Origin: an uncultured Bacteroidales bacterium
GTDB lineage: Bacteria; Bacteroidota; Bacteroidia; Bacteroidales; UBA932
Length of the DNA stretch: 14,529 nt
Direction: 5' to 3'
Assembly: GCA_934693135.1 (NCBI GenBank)
Contig: CAKUVA010000036.1
Span: forward strand, 1 to 14,529
Below are positions 7,510 to 14,529 of the stretch, one piece after another (positions within the stretch are counted from its first letter, which is position 1; each line of letters begins with the position of its first letter). The translations under genes were made by a program, and so were the position numbers. Under the pieces are notes generated by a model that was given only the letters and a program-made list of their open reading frames with translations, was not told the origin of the DNA and did no database searches.

Positions 7510-7574
7510 TCGAAGTAGAATGTAACCTCGAAGTAGCATCTACTTGACAAATTCGAATATTTGTTATACTTTTA
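7510..7574 (+). promoter_or_regulatory. Candidate promoter with repeats before the PDDEXK_9 ATPase
   Basis: TTG (7544-7546), 20 bases, then TACTTTTA (7567-7574) matches the Bacteroidetes -33/-7 arrangement except for the last base of TAnnTTTG. The predicted start is about 20 bases before ATG 7601. Just upstream TCGAAGTAG occurs at 7510-7518 and 7528-7536, and AAGTAG (7531-7536) is inverted as CTACTT (7540-7545) around CAT, touching the -33 box. Together these could be operator half-sites. Confidence 0.42.
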
Positions 7575-7600
7575 CGAAAGTATTCAAAAATACGACTGCT

Positions 7601-9181
7601 ATGGCTCGGAAACTATACCCTATAGGAATCCAAACTTTTGAGGAGATTCGTAGACTTGACAATCTATATATCGACAAGACGGAGTATGTGTATCGTATGA
7701 CGCATACGGATGGAAAATATTTTTTCTTGAGCCGTCCGCGTCGATTCGGAAAGTCGTTGCTGGTGTCCACTTTCCAGAGTTATTTCGAGGGGCGGAAGGA
7801 TCTTTTCAAGGGGCTTGCCATCGAGAAACTGGAAAAGGAGTGGAAGGACTATCCGGTGCTGCATTTTGACATGAGCAAAGGAAAGCACATGGATAATGAG
7901 CAGCTTAATCGATATTTGCTTGATATTATCGAAAAACAGGAGATTCGCTTTGATTGCAGGAACAGCAAGTCAGACGTTAATATTAGGCTATATGATTTAC
8001 TGATAGCCGTATATCAGAAGACCGGGAAACAGGTAGTGGTTCTTATCGATGAATATGACGCCCCTTTGCTGGATGTTGTCCACGAGAAGGAACGTCTTGA
8101 TGTTCTGCGCAATACTATGCGTAATTTTTATAGTCCGCTGAAAGCATGCGAACCGATGCTCCGCTTTGTTTTTCTCACCGGCATCACGAAATTCTCGCAG
8201 CTAAGCATATTCAGCGAACTGAACAACATCAGAGACGTGAGTATGGACGGGCCTTATGCCGGCATATGTGGAATCACAAAGGACGAACTACTCATTCAGA
8301 TGAGCGGAGATATAGACGATTTGGCTCAGGCTTTGGGATTTAATAAGGAAAAAACTATTGAGGCATTGAAGAATAACTATGATGGTTATCATTTCTGCTG
8401 GCCATCGCCCGATGTATTTAACCCATACAGCCTTCTCAACTGCTTTGCGGATAAAAAATTAGATTCATATTGGTTCGGTTCCGGCACTCCGACCTATCTC
8501 ATCAACATGATGCGGAAATACGATTTTCTGCCGTCTGAGTTGGGGACTGGTATGGAAGCTGACAAGAATGATTTCGATGCGGCCACTGAGACTATGACCA
8601 CCATTATTCCGCTGCTTTATCAGAGCGGATATATGACCATCAAGGGATATGACGAGGAAACGAAATTGTACAAGCTTGATATTCCGAACAATGAGATTCG
8701 TGTGGGGCTGTTCCGCAGCTTGTTGCCACACTATTTGAAGGAGAACTCAGTAAAGGGCAATACTACCATAGCCAAGATATCTGCGCTTATCAAGAGGAGG
8801 CAGATGGATGATGCCTTATCTATGCTTGCAGATTTTCTCCAAACAGTGCCTTATTGCGACAATACGAACTACGAGGGGCATTATCAGCAGTTGCTCTACA
8901 TCATCTTTGCTTTGCTCACTAATTATAACATCACGGTCGAGCAGCACACGGCGAAGGGGCGTATTGACATTACATTAGAAACGTCAGATACAGTCTATGT
9001 GATGGAACTGAAGTTTGGCAGGAATGCAGAGGAGGCACTTGCGCAGATAGCGTCGAAACGCTATGGCGATGCTTTCAAGTTGAAGGGCAAATCCGTTGTT
9101 CCAGTCGGACTCAACTTTGCGGTAAAAGATGGAGTAAATACTCTGGAGTGGGTGGTGTCGTTCGCTAAAGAGGAAGTGTAA
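7601..9181 (+). CDS. AAA-ATPase-like protein with C-terminal PDDEXK_9 nuclease domain
   Basis: This 526-residue protein has the two-domain form of the large Bacteroidetes family joining an AAA-ATPase_like domain (PF09820) to a PD-(D/E)XK domain (PF08011). The start at ATG 7601 gives the family's usual opening M-A-R-K-L-Y-P-I-G-I-Q-T-F-E-E-I-R; the TTG at 7544 would add 19 unrelated residues and falls in the promoter. Visible sites are Walker A R-P-R-R-F-G-K-S (45-52), Walker B V-V-L-I-D-E-Y-D (146-153), the sensor-like F-L-T-G-I-T-K-F-S (191-199), N-N-Y-D-G-Y (258-263), and the nuclease core with Asp456 in G-R-I-D-I and Glu469/Lys471 in M-E-L-K-F. All key residues are present, so it looks intact. 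Function of the family is not established; conflict or defence roles are suspected. It is monocistronic and divergent from the DUF4143 remnant. Confidence 0.92.
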   Translation: MARKLYPIGIQTFEEIRRLDNLYIDKTEYVYRMTHTDGKYFFLSRPRRFGKSLLVSTFQSYFEGRKDLFKGLAIEKLEKEWKDYPVLHFDMSKGKHMDNEQLNRYLLDIIEKQEIRFDCRNSKSDVNIRLYDLLIAVYQKTGKQVVVLIDEYDAPLLDVVHEKERLDVLRNTMRNFYSPLKACEPMLRFVFLTGITKFSQLSIFSELNNIRDVSMDGPYAGICGITKDELLIQMSGDIDDLAQALGFNKEKTIEALKNNYDGYHFCWPSPDVFNPYSLLNCFADKKLDSYWFGSGTPTYLINMMRKYDFLPSELGTGMEADKNDFDAATETMTTIIPLLYQSGYMTIKGYDEETKLYKLDIPNNEIRVGLFRSLLPHYLKENSVKGNTTIAKISALIKRRQMDDALSMLADFLQTVPYCDNTNYEGHYQQLLYIIFALLTNYNITVEQHTAKGRIDITLETSDTVYVMELKFGRNAEEALAQIASKRYGDAFKLKGKSVVPVGLNFAVKDGVNTLEWVVSFAKEEV

Positions 9182-9271
9182 ATAGTTCTTCATAAACGAT
9201 TGAGTCGTAAAAATAAAATTGTTCTGTCGGATTTTATCTATATATCCGTCATCTAAACTAAAACAGGCCGA

Positions 9272-9386
9272 TCTTTTTTCGGGAAGAATAATTACGAAGA
9301 ATTGCTAAGAGTCTCTTTCAGCATACGTAACCGACGATGATGTTCGCTACATCGTGGATTGCATCAAAGATGCTATTGTGAAATAA
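9272..9386 (+). pseudogene. Short decayed coding fragment, possibly the tail of a PLP enzyme
   Basis: Frame one gives S-F-F-G-K-N-N-Y-E-E-L-L-R-V-S-F (9272-9319). After a frame change at about 9320 the sense continues A-Y-V-T-D-D-D-V-R-Y-I-V-D-C-I-K-D-A-I-V-K to a stop at 9386. The string L-R-V-S-F ... T-x-x-D-V ... I resembles the C-terminal end of class V/DegT aminotransferases. I am not sure of the family; the protein-like texture across a single frameshift is the main evidence. Confidence 0.3.
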
Positions 9387-9436
9387 CTATATATGAGAAA
9401 AGTCTTTTATGTGGCTTTACAATTCGTATATGCAAA

Positions 9437-9475
9437 CAGGGCTGTCGGCTGTAAGGTCGGCAGCCCTGCTTGTTT
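9437..9475. terminator. Strong hairpin between convergent ATPase genes
   Basis: CAGGGCTG at 9437-9444 pairs with CAGCCCTG at 9461-9468. The stem extends inward through T-G, C-G, G-C, G-T and C-G pairs to 13 base pairs, with a TGTAAG loop. The right side continues CTTGTTTG, a modest T-rich tail, and the left flank AAA gives a weak tract for the other strand. It lies between the convergent 7601-9181 and 9608-10873 genes and could end both transcripts. Confidence 0.6.
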
Positions 9476-9607
9476 GTGCTCGAGGTGCACAGGCTTACCT
9501 TCAAAGGACGTCAAGCTTTAGAAATTCGCCGAGGTGAAGGTGGTTGATGCCATTGATTGGGTTGTCGCTTGTCCATTCGTCGCGGCTGACCACATGGGTA
9601 ATTATTA

Positions 9608-10873
9608 TTACGGTCTGAGTAAATTGATAGGTGCGACATATACACCATCTTTCCGTTGATAGGCACCACCAACAGCTGTGAGCACCATTAAAAATGAAGG
9701 GGCTTGTTCATCACTCTTTTCATTGATTTTATTTTGCAGCGTTTTTAGAGAATTTGCTCCATGCTCAATCAAATCATCCCCTCCAAGTTTGATTTCTATA
9801 GCTCCCCATCTTCCATCTTCAAGATGAAGGACAGCATCACATTCCAAACCAGTATTATCACGATAATGAGATAACGTGCCACCTATGGAATTTGCATATA
9901 TAGACAAATCCCTTACTGCAAAATCCTCAAAGAACAATTCAAAACTTTCCAAGTCATGCATAAGGTCTTTAGGACTTATGCTTAAAGAACGGCAAGCGAT
10001 AGACGTGTCTATGAAGTGTCGTGTTGGAGTGCTTCTTACTGAGGTCTTTGAACGTATATTGGGATTCCATGCCGGCAAATCTTCAAGCACATAAAGGTCT
10101 TTCAGTGCCTCCATGTAATCATCAAAGGTTTTTGGATCCATTGTCCGCTCATTGCTTTGGCGTACATCCGCTATAATAGTTGAGAGAGAAGCCTCCGTTG
10201 AAATATGTCGTGCATAACTTCTCAATATCATCCTTAATACATCTGGGCGTTTGTTTCTGAATCTCTCATTCTCGCAGTCCTCAAATACGAACAAGCCATT
10301 ATAATAGTTTTTGGTTATTTCTACAGCAATATCCTTGGATGACTGTACAGATATAGGCCAACCACCACGACACATAAGGAAAGCAATGTCATCGAGGGTC
10401 ATTTCCGTGTTCATATCCCAAGGGTAATCCCCTTTTTTATCAAACAAATCCATCAAGGATATTGTGCCCTTAGATTCTTTTGATTCCCATAGGCTCATCG
10501 GACGCATCTTTACGGGTGCAATCCTACCTGCTCCACTATGATGAACCTCTGTTTTGTCCGCAGGAGTGGAACTACCTGTAAGAATATATTTTCCGAACTG
10601 GTAGTCAAAATCCAAATCATCTTTCACTTGATTCCAAATATCAGGAGCTTTCTGCCATTCATCTATAAGCCTTGGCTTTTCGCCATTAAGTATACCCCTT
10701 GGGCTCATACGGGCCATTGTGATAGATTGCTTAGTATTCAGCTTTACAAAACTTTTTTGATAAAGCATACAAGTAGTGGTCTTGCCACATAATTTTGGAC
10801 CTGCAACAACAACTGCCCCAGAAGTTCGTAACTTCAATTCTATCTCTTTTTCTACAAGTCTAGTGTAGTACAT
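9608..10873 (-). CDS. AAA_14 + DUF4143 ATPase with PD-(D/E)XK-type tail
   Basis: This is a full-length (421-residue) member of the AAA_14 (PF13173) + DUF4143 (PF13635) family, common in gut Bacteroidales and suspected of conflict or defence roles, with no settled function. I chose ATG 10873 (M-Y-Y-T-R-L-V-E-K-E-I), the family's usual opening; a TTG at 10903 would add ten residues and abut the upstream repeats. Sites seen are Walker A G-P-K-L-C-G-K-T-T (25-33), Walker B R-L-I-D-E-W-Q (68-74), sensor Y-I-L-T-G-S-S (96-102), G-R-I-A-P-V-K-M-R-P-M-S (116-127, binding/arginine region), and the nuclease-like core with Asp346 in L-E-C-D-A-V and Glu360/Lys362 in I-E-I-K-L. All are intact. It lies downstream of ispG on the same strand but with its own repeat-bearing upstream region, so it is probably separately controlled. 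Confidence 0.92.
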   Translation of the reverse strand: MYYTRLVEKEIELKLRTSGAVVVAGPKLCGKTTTCMLYQKSFVKLNTKQSITMARMSPRGILNGEKPRLIDEWQKAPDIWNQVKDDLDFDYQFGKYILTGSSTPADKTEVHHSGAGRIAPVKMRPMSLWESKESKGTISLMDLFDKKGDYPWDMNTEMTLDDIAFLMCRGGWPISVQSSKDIAVEITKNYYNGLFVFEDCENERFRNKRPDVLRMILRSYARHISTEASLSTIIADVRQSNERTMDPKTFDDYMEALKDLYVLEDLPAWNPNIRSKTSVRSTPTRHFIDTSIACRSLSISPKDLMHDLESFELFFEDFAVRDLSIYANSIGGTLSHYRDNTGLECDAVLHLEDGRWGAIEIKLGGDDLIEHGANSLKTLQNKINEKSDEQAPSFLMVLTAVGGAYQRKDGVYVAPINLLRP

Positions 10874-10907
10874 AAGATGCTTATTTATGGTTCTCCACTG
10901 CAAAATT

Positions 10908-10974
10908 ACAAAATTCCCAAGATTTTCAGTTGTAATTTCCCATAAAATTCAATACAAAATTCCCAAGATTTTCA
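10908..10974. repeat. Three tandem 21-bp repeats at 23-bp period upstream of the AAA_14 gene
   Basis: The copies at 10908-10928 and 10954-10974 are identical over 21 bases (core AAAATTCCCAAGATTTTCA). Midway, at 10931-10951, lies a diverged copy matching 13 of 21 positions and keeping TTTCCCA and ATTCA. Start-to-start spacing is exactly 23 bases both times, about two helical turns. The array ends 35 bases before the ATG at 10873, so it overlaps the promoter/leader. It looks like an operator or iteron array for a DNA-binding protein, perhaps the ATPase itself. Confidence 0.75.
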
Positions 10975-11022
10975 ATTTACTTTTATCCTAAGCACAAAAA
11001 ATAATCACTTAATAATCTTTGC

Positions 11023-12369
11023 CTATCTCCTATCCTCCTCGATAAGCGCGACAAGTTTGTCGACAGCCTCTGACTCAGGAACATGGCGAAGGACAGGATC
11101 TTTCTTGTGATAGATGGAAACCTTTCCATTTCCTTCTCCAACATAACCCCAGTCAGCATCCGCCATCTCTCCAGGGCCGTTCACTATGCACCCCATGACT
11201 GCAATGACAACGTCTTTCAGATGAGCCGTCCGAGCTTTTACTTGCTCAAACGTTGATTGAAGATTGTACATCGTTCGTCCACATCCTGGACATGCGATAT
11301 ACTCTGGTTTGTAAAACCTACGGCGGGCAGCCTGCATCAGCTCATCCTCAAGATATTTTCCCAAGCCTGATTCCTCGACAGAAACAACAGAGCCGTCAGC
11401 TTCTCGATAAACACCTGCGACATGCACTTCATCCAGCTCTTTATCCAAAAGGCGCTTGCCGAAATCACAAGCGAAATCCAAAAGAAGACGTTCGCGAGAA
11501 GGGGAGTCGTAGACAGCTGAAGCCGTACGTCCCTCTATCTTCACTGATGTCATTGATGAAACCAGTTTGCCATCATATCTCTGTTCCAGATAACGTCCCA
11601 CAGGAATCTCATTGACAGGGTCTTCCGTAAGAGAAACTCTAATAGTATTTCCTATACCTTCGGAAAGCAAAGCCGATATTCCTACACAAGACTTTATGCG
11701 GCCAGAATCACCATTACCTGCCTCAGTTACCCCGACATGGAGAGGAAATACGATGCCTTCTTTCTGCATATATTCAGCCAAAAGACGATAAGCCTCTACC
11801 ATCACATAAGTATTGCTTGACTTAAGGGAAACGACCACATTGTAGAAATCATTTTTTACGCACAGACGAAGCCATTCCATTGCAGCCTCAGCCATAGCTT
11901 TCGGCGTATTCCCATAAAGATTGGTTATACGCTCTCCGAGAGAACCATGATTCAGACCAATGCGAATTGCAGTTCCATTTTCGGAACATACCTTCACAAG
12001 ACGTGAGAGCTGACGTGACGCCTCATCAAAATCCTTGTTGAAATTTCCAGGATTGATTCTTACCTTTTCCACAAACGGGGCCACAGCTATTGCTGTTTCA
12101 GATGAAAAATGGATATCCGCGACAATAGGAGTGTCTATTCCCATTGACCTTAGCTTTTCTCTAATAGCCTTTATATGAGGTACATCTGCAAGACATGGAA
12201 CTGTGATACGGATTATATCCGCACCAGCCTCATGCATTCTAACGCATTGGCTTACAGTTGCATCTTCATCATAAGTATGCGTATTGCACATTGTCTGGAC
12301 CGCAATCGGATATCCGGAACCTATCTTGACATTACCGACTGTTGCTGTCAGTGTTTTCATCTGTTTCAT
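11023..12369 (-). CDS. ispG: IspG, 4-hydroxy-3-methylbut-2-en-1-yl diphosphate synthase
   Basis: IspG (GcpE) is a cytoplasmic iron-sulfur enzyme of the MEP pathway. It reductively opens 2-C-methyl-D-erythritol 2,4-cyclodiphosphate to HMBPP for isoprenoid synthesis. Starting from ATG 12369 it has 448 residues; TTG 12387 and ATG 12360 are alternatives. The TIM-barrel part has V-G-N-V-K-I-G, V-A-D-I-H-F, K-V-R-I-N-P-G-N, I-G-L-N-H-G-S-L, G-V-T-E-A-G and T-I-R-V-S-L. The [4Fe-4S] ligands are Cys360, Cys363 (A-C-P-G-C-G), Cys394 and Glu401 (G-C-I-V-N-G-P-G-E). E. coli IspG is about 370 residues, while Bacteroides and chloroplast forms reach 600 or more through an A* domain. Here an insert of only about 75 residues (roughly 260-352) separates barrel and cluster domains, an intermediate architecture. 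Its start lies inside the end of the upstream barrel-protein gene (38-base overlap), pointing to one operon. Confidence 0.97.
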   Translation of the reverse strand: MKQMKTLTATVGNVKIGSGYPIAVQTMCNTHTYDEDATVSQCVRMHEAGADIIRITVPCLADVPHIKAIREKLRSMGIDTPIVADIHFSSETAIAVAPFVEKVRINPGNFNKDFDEASRQLSRLVKVCSENGTAIRIGLNHGSLGERITNLYGNTPKAMAEAAMEWLRLCVKNDFYNVVVSLKSSNTYVMVEAYRLLAEYMQKEGIVFPLHVGVTEAGNGDSGRIKSCVGISALLSEGIGNTIRVSLTEDPVNEIPVGRYLEQRYDGKLVSSMTSVKIEGRTASAVYDSPSRERLLLDFACDFGKRLLDKELDEVHVAGVYREADGSVVSVEESGLGKYLEDELMQAARRRFYKPEYIACPGCGRTMYNLQSTFEQVKARTAHLKDVVIAVMGCIVNGPGEMADADWGYVGEGNGKVSIYHKKDPVLRHVPESEAVDKLVALIEEDRR

Positions 12370-13261
12370 ATACAATCTGTTTTGCAATCTTCTTTAACTG
12401 AGACCTCGTCTTCCCAGTCCTTTTAGTCAACTGAAAATGAAGCCCAGCTGAAATAATTATATCTGAAGGGTAGGCGAACCGATAATAGTACTCGCTGGCA
12501 TAATCAGGTTTGTATAACGAACCCATCGAGTATCTATATGTGGCTTGCAAGTGCAGTTCTACAGGGTCAAAGATAATACCAATTCCAAGTCCTGCTTTCA
12601 CACCATATTCGAAACGCCTCTCGTAATCATAGAATTTGTTTAAGTAAGCAGATGGGACTGTCGCTCCTTCTCGTTCCACATCTACTCTATAAGCCGCGAA
12701 CAAACCTACATTGGCAATGAATTTCAGATGCCAGACATCCATGTGCATGTGGGCTAATGCAGGTACCTCAACATAAGAATACACCGCCTTCTCAGCACCA
12801 TCCACACTCTCCGTATATTCGCCAGTCTTCTTGTCTTTCTTGAACTTATATCCACTTTTACCATAAAAAACTCCGGTTTGAAAACCGAAATACGGCATAT
12901 AACCGAACATCTTTCCGTAACGTGTATAAGTGACACCTATGTTTCCCGGATTGGAAAGCATACCCTGTTTCTTAGTCGGATTGAACATCATTTGGCTGAG
13001 TGCCATTCCATACTGGACACCAATCATGGAATAGTCATTGATGGCCAATTTTTTATTCAATTTTACAGTATCGAGAAATTCATCTGTATATACAACTTCA
13101 GGCTTAACTCTCACCGAATCCGCAGCTGTCGCAACTTTCGCTTTCAGCGAATCCGGAATCTCTGCCACAATTGAATCTCTGACAGGCTTAATTTCTGTCT
13201 GAGCCAATGCTGCCGCACATATCACGAGCATGGCCAGTATCATAATCGTCCTCTTTATCAT
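12332..13261 (-). CDS. Outer-membrane beta-barrel protein, OMP_b-brl_2/porin family
   Basis: This 309-residue secreted protein has a clear signal peptide: positive M-I-K-R, hydrophobic core to residue 20, and an A-L-A/Q cleavage site. After a low-complexity periplasmic linker with V and D (about 22-60), a series of alternating hydrophobic/aromatic strands begins at about 78 (Y-S-M-I-G-V-Q-Y-G). It continues through Y-F-G-F-Q-T-G-V-F-Y, F-I-A-N-V-G-L-F-A-A-Y and Y-G-V-K-A-G-L-G-I-G to L-Q-A-T-Y-R-Y-S and a late strand I-I-I-S-A-G-L-H-F-Q-L. The final 30 residues are basic and extend past the barrel. This fits the Bacteroidetes OMP_b-brl_2 (PF13568) type. Its ATG overlaps the TGA of the Ig-like protein gene (ATGA), and its 3' end overlaps the ispG start. 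No substrate is evident. Confidence 0.85.
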   Translation of the reverse strand: MIKRTIMILAMLVICAAALAQTEIKPVRDSIVAEIPDSLKAKVATAADSVRVKPEVVYTDEFLDTVKLNKKLAINDYSMIGVQYGMALSQMMFNPTKKQGMLSNPGNIGVTYTRYGKMFGYMPYFGFQTGVFYGKSGYKFKKDKKTGEYTESVDGAEKAVYSYVEVPALAHMHMDVWHLKFIANVGLFAAYRVDVEREGATVPSAYLNKFYDYERRFEYGVKAGLGIGIIFDPVELHLQATYRYSMGSLYKPDYASEYYYRFAYPSDIIISAGLHFQLTKRTGKTRSQLKKIAKQIVYETDENTDSNSR

Positions 13262-14529
13262 TTTCCGAATAATTTGGCAATGTCTATCGTCTGTTCCATC
13301 TCAGTTGACTCCTTGATATTCAGAACTTCAGAGCCATCTCTCAATTTATAGAATATAACTTTTTCGGGTTGCTTGTGAGCAAGTAGATTACCAGTGTCCA
13401 CGATTCCGTTCTTATTCACGTCTTCGGTAATCCTGATCGAATATTTTCCTTCCTTCAAGTAAGGGAACAACAAATCTACATCATTCTCTATTATATAGGA
13501 ACGAATCACCTTATCTCGTTTTTCATTCAACAATTCTACTATATATTTATGGCCAACCCCTGTCAGCTTGAGCTGAAGGCTACTTAGTTTGTCATCTTTC
13601 GGGAGAGATACCTTGACCTCAGTGCTGTCGTTATAGTATCCATTTATGTCACGGAACTTGCGATAAGGTACCTTGAGGCGATATTCATACCCGGAAAGAA
13701 GTTTGCCTTCAGGCATTAGAACATATTTCCTAAGATTTAAAGTATCACGAGTGACCTTAAATTTCACAGGAGATTCCTGTTGTTTAGGATTGACGGATAT
13801 CAATGAAAGAGAATCGAAGAATTCATTGATTATCGGATATTTAAATTCTATTCCAAATCCGTATTGCTCTATAGTTTCAGGCTCAGCCGTTATATTCATA
13901 ACGCATGTCGTGTCTTCATGCTTGATGTCGCGTCTTGAACTTTTCGCCTTGGAGCCTGTCTTCTCCATAGCAAGCCGAAGATGTTCTGTAAAAGGCTTGA
14001 GCACACCAAGAGAGTCGGTTTTCAAAAAATCCACGAATAGATGCAATGTGTCAGGCTGGCGTCTTCTGTCATTGACCCAGATTTCAAGACTGTCTCGCCT
14101 CGGATTGAACTGAGTAATAAGCTTGTTTTCAGGTATTCCACGAATCCACATCGAATCAATCTTGGCTTCCGGTGCCATGAATGTAATGTAAGCAGAGCGG
14201 AGTCCAGTACGTACTTTGTTGACAATCAACTGTTTTGATGGACGCTCACGAAACATGACGAGCTCATGTTCTGCTTTTCTTGCCATACAATGCAATGTAT
14301 CTTTCATGTCATATTTCATAAGTTCCGGCAAGCGATCAGAGGCTATGATATGAGGCCTCACAATGCTGTCACAGAACGCTATGAGATCATTGTCGGGATC
14401 ATAGATATTGTTGGAGCTTTCATCTTTGACAGCATACAAGCGATATGATGTATCAGCAATGTTCCTTAATGCAAAGAAACCCCAGTCGTCGGTTTTGACG
14501 GCGGCATCAGGCCTATGTTTGAACACTGC
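13258..14529 (-). CDS. Ig-like domain lipoprotein-type protein, N-terminus beyond window edge
   Basis: This is the C-terminal 423 residues of a large extracytoplasmic protein of the Bacteroidetes Ig-like (Big_5-containing) type. The frame is open to the last base, so the signal/lipoprotein peptide and first Ig-like domain lie outside. Visible features are beta-rich repeats with short linkers and an S-K-A-K-S-S-R-R basic stretch near the middle. Near the end, L-K-E-G-K-Y-S-I-R-I-T-E-D-V-N-K-N-G is followed by I-V-D-T-G and K-Q-P-E-K-V, the Y-x-I-R-x-x-x-D-x-N-x-N-G-x-x-D-T-G block typical of this family. It ends with T-I-D-I-A-K-L-F-G-K. The stop overlaps the next gene's ATG by ATGA, so both are translated as a coupled pair, probably acting together at the outer membrane. 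The exact role is unknown. Confidence 0.8.
   Translation of the reverse strand, partial: AVFKHRPDAAVKTDDWGFFALRNIADTSYRLYAVKDESSNNIYDPDNDLIAFCDSIVRPHIIASDRLPELMKYDMKDTLHCMARKAEHELVMFRERPSKQLIVNKVRTGLRSAYITFMAPEAKIDSMWIRGIPENKLITQFNPRRDSLEIWVNDRRRQPDTLHLFVDFLKTDSLGVLKPFTEHLRLAMEKTGSKAKSSRRDIKHEDTTCVMNITAEPETIEQYGFGIEFKYPIINEFFDSLSLISVNPKQQESPVKFKVTRDTLNLRKYVLMPEGKLLSGYEYRLKVPYRKFRDINGYYNDSTEVKVSLPKDDKLSSLQLKLTGVGHKYIVELLNEKRDKVIRSYIIENDVDLLFPYLKEGKYSIRITEDVNKNGIVDTGNLLAHKQPEKVIFYKLRDGSEVLNIKESTEMEQTIDIAKLFGK

Larger units (their letters stand above)
9182..9607. other. Intergenic region with decayed fragments
   Basis: Besides the fragment at 9272-9386 and the hairpin at 9437-9475, the - strand is open through the end of the DUF4143 gene to a TGA near 9506. 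That frame reads V-I-T-H-V-V-S-R-D-E-W-T-S-D-N-P-I-N-G and then L-G-E-F-L-K-L, without a start of its own. It looks like the tail of an older gene overwritten by the ATPase gene, but I cannot name it. No RNA gene was seen. Confidence 0.35.

Noticed and set aside
10901..10990. Possible CRISPR array from the repeated AAATTCCCAAGATTTTCA
   Set aside because: Repeats are 21 bases at 23-bp period, leaving 2-base gaps rather than spacers, and no cas gene is present.
11253..11615. 120-codon + strand frame inside ispG
   Set aside because: It is antisense to the cluster-domain region of ispG and shows no protein-like motif.

Overview
The window looks like a chromosomal segment of a Bacteroidales bacterium (Bacteroides/Prevotella/Muribaculaceae type). 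The reasons are an ispG of the insert-bearing kind, a Bacteroidetes-type OMP_b-brl_2 porin and Ig-like lipoprotein pair, DUF4143 and PDDEXK_9 ATPases that are greatly expanded in this order, and candidate promoters with the Bacteroidetes -33 TTG / -7 TAnnTTTG layout. The genus cannot be fixed from the sequence alone.

Layout. (1) Positions 1-4432 are the end of a capsule/exopolysaccharide locus on the + strand. A family 2 glycosyltransferase is cut by the left edge. It is followed by a decayed IS66-type transposase tail, an unrelated four-helix membrane protein (1548-2324), a PglC-like phosphoglycosyl transferase (2474-3067) and a DegT/PglE-like sugar aminotransferase (3080-4393). A clear intrinsic terminator (4400-4432) closes the locus. 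(2) Positions 4433-10990 form an accessory island of ATPases. A two-gene cassette on the - strand (5197-6435 ABC-type ATPase, 4634-5194 RloB/TOPRIM-like protein) has its own promoter and translational coupling and resembles AbiL/RloAB/PARIS-type defence pairs. Next come a frameshifted, N-terminally truncated DUF4143 ATPase remnant (6609-7471, -), an intact AAA-ATPase-like + PDDEXK_9 protein (7601-9181, +) and an intact AAA_14 + DUF4143 protein (9608-10873, -). The last two converge on a strong hairpin. A three-copy, 23-bp-periodic repeat array lies directly upstream of the AAA_14 gene. (3) Positions 11023-14529 are a conserved-looking operon on the - strand: Ig-like domain protein (cut by the right edge), outer-membrane beta-barrel protein, and IspG of the MEP isoprenoid pathway, joined by overlapping reading frames.

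How they fit. The sugar transferase and aminotransferase start and modify the first sugar on undecaprenyl phosphate for surface glycan synthesis. The island between capsule and ispG is where the new biology may lie: four different P-loop ATPases, each linked to a nuclease-type domain (one TOPRIM in trans, three PD-(D/E)XK in cis), at least one broken, with traces of older decayed genes between them. The pattern suggests a turnover hotspot for defence or selfish genes. This is inferred from domain content only.
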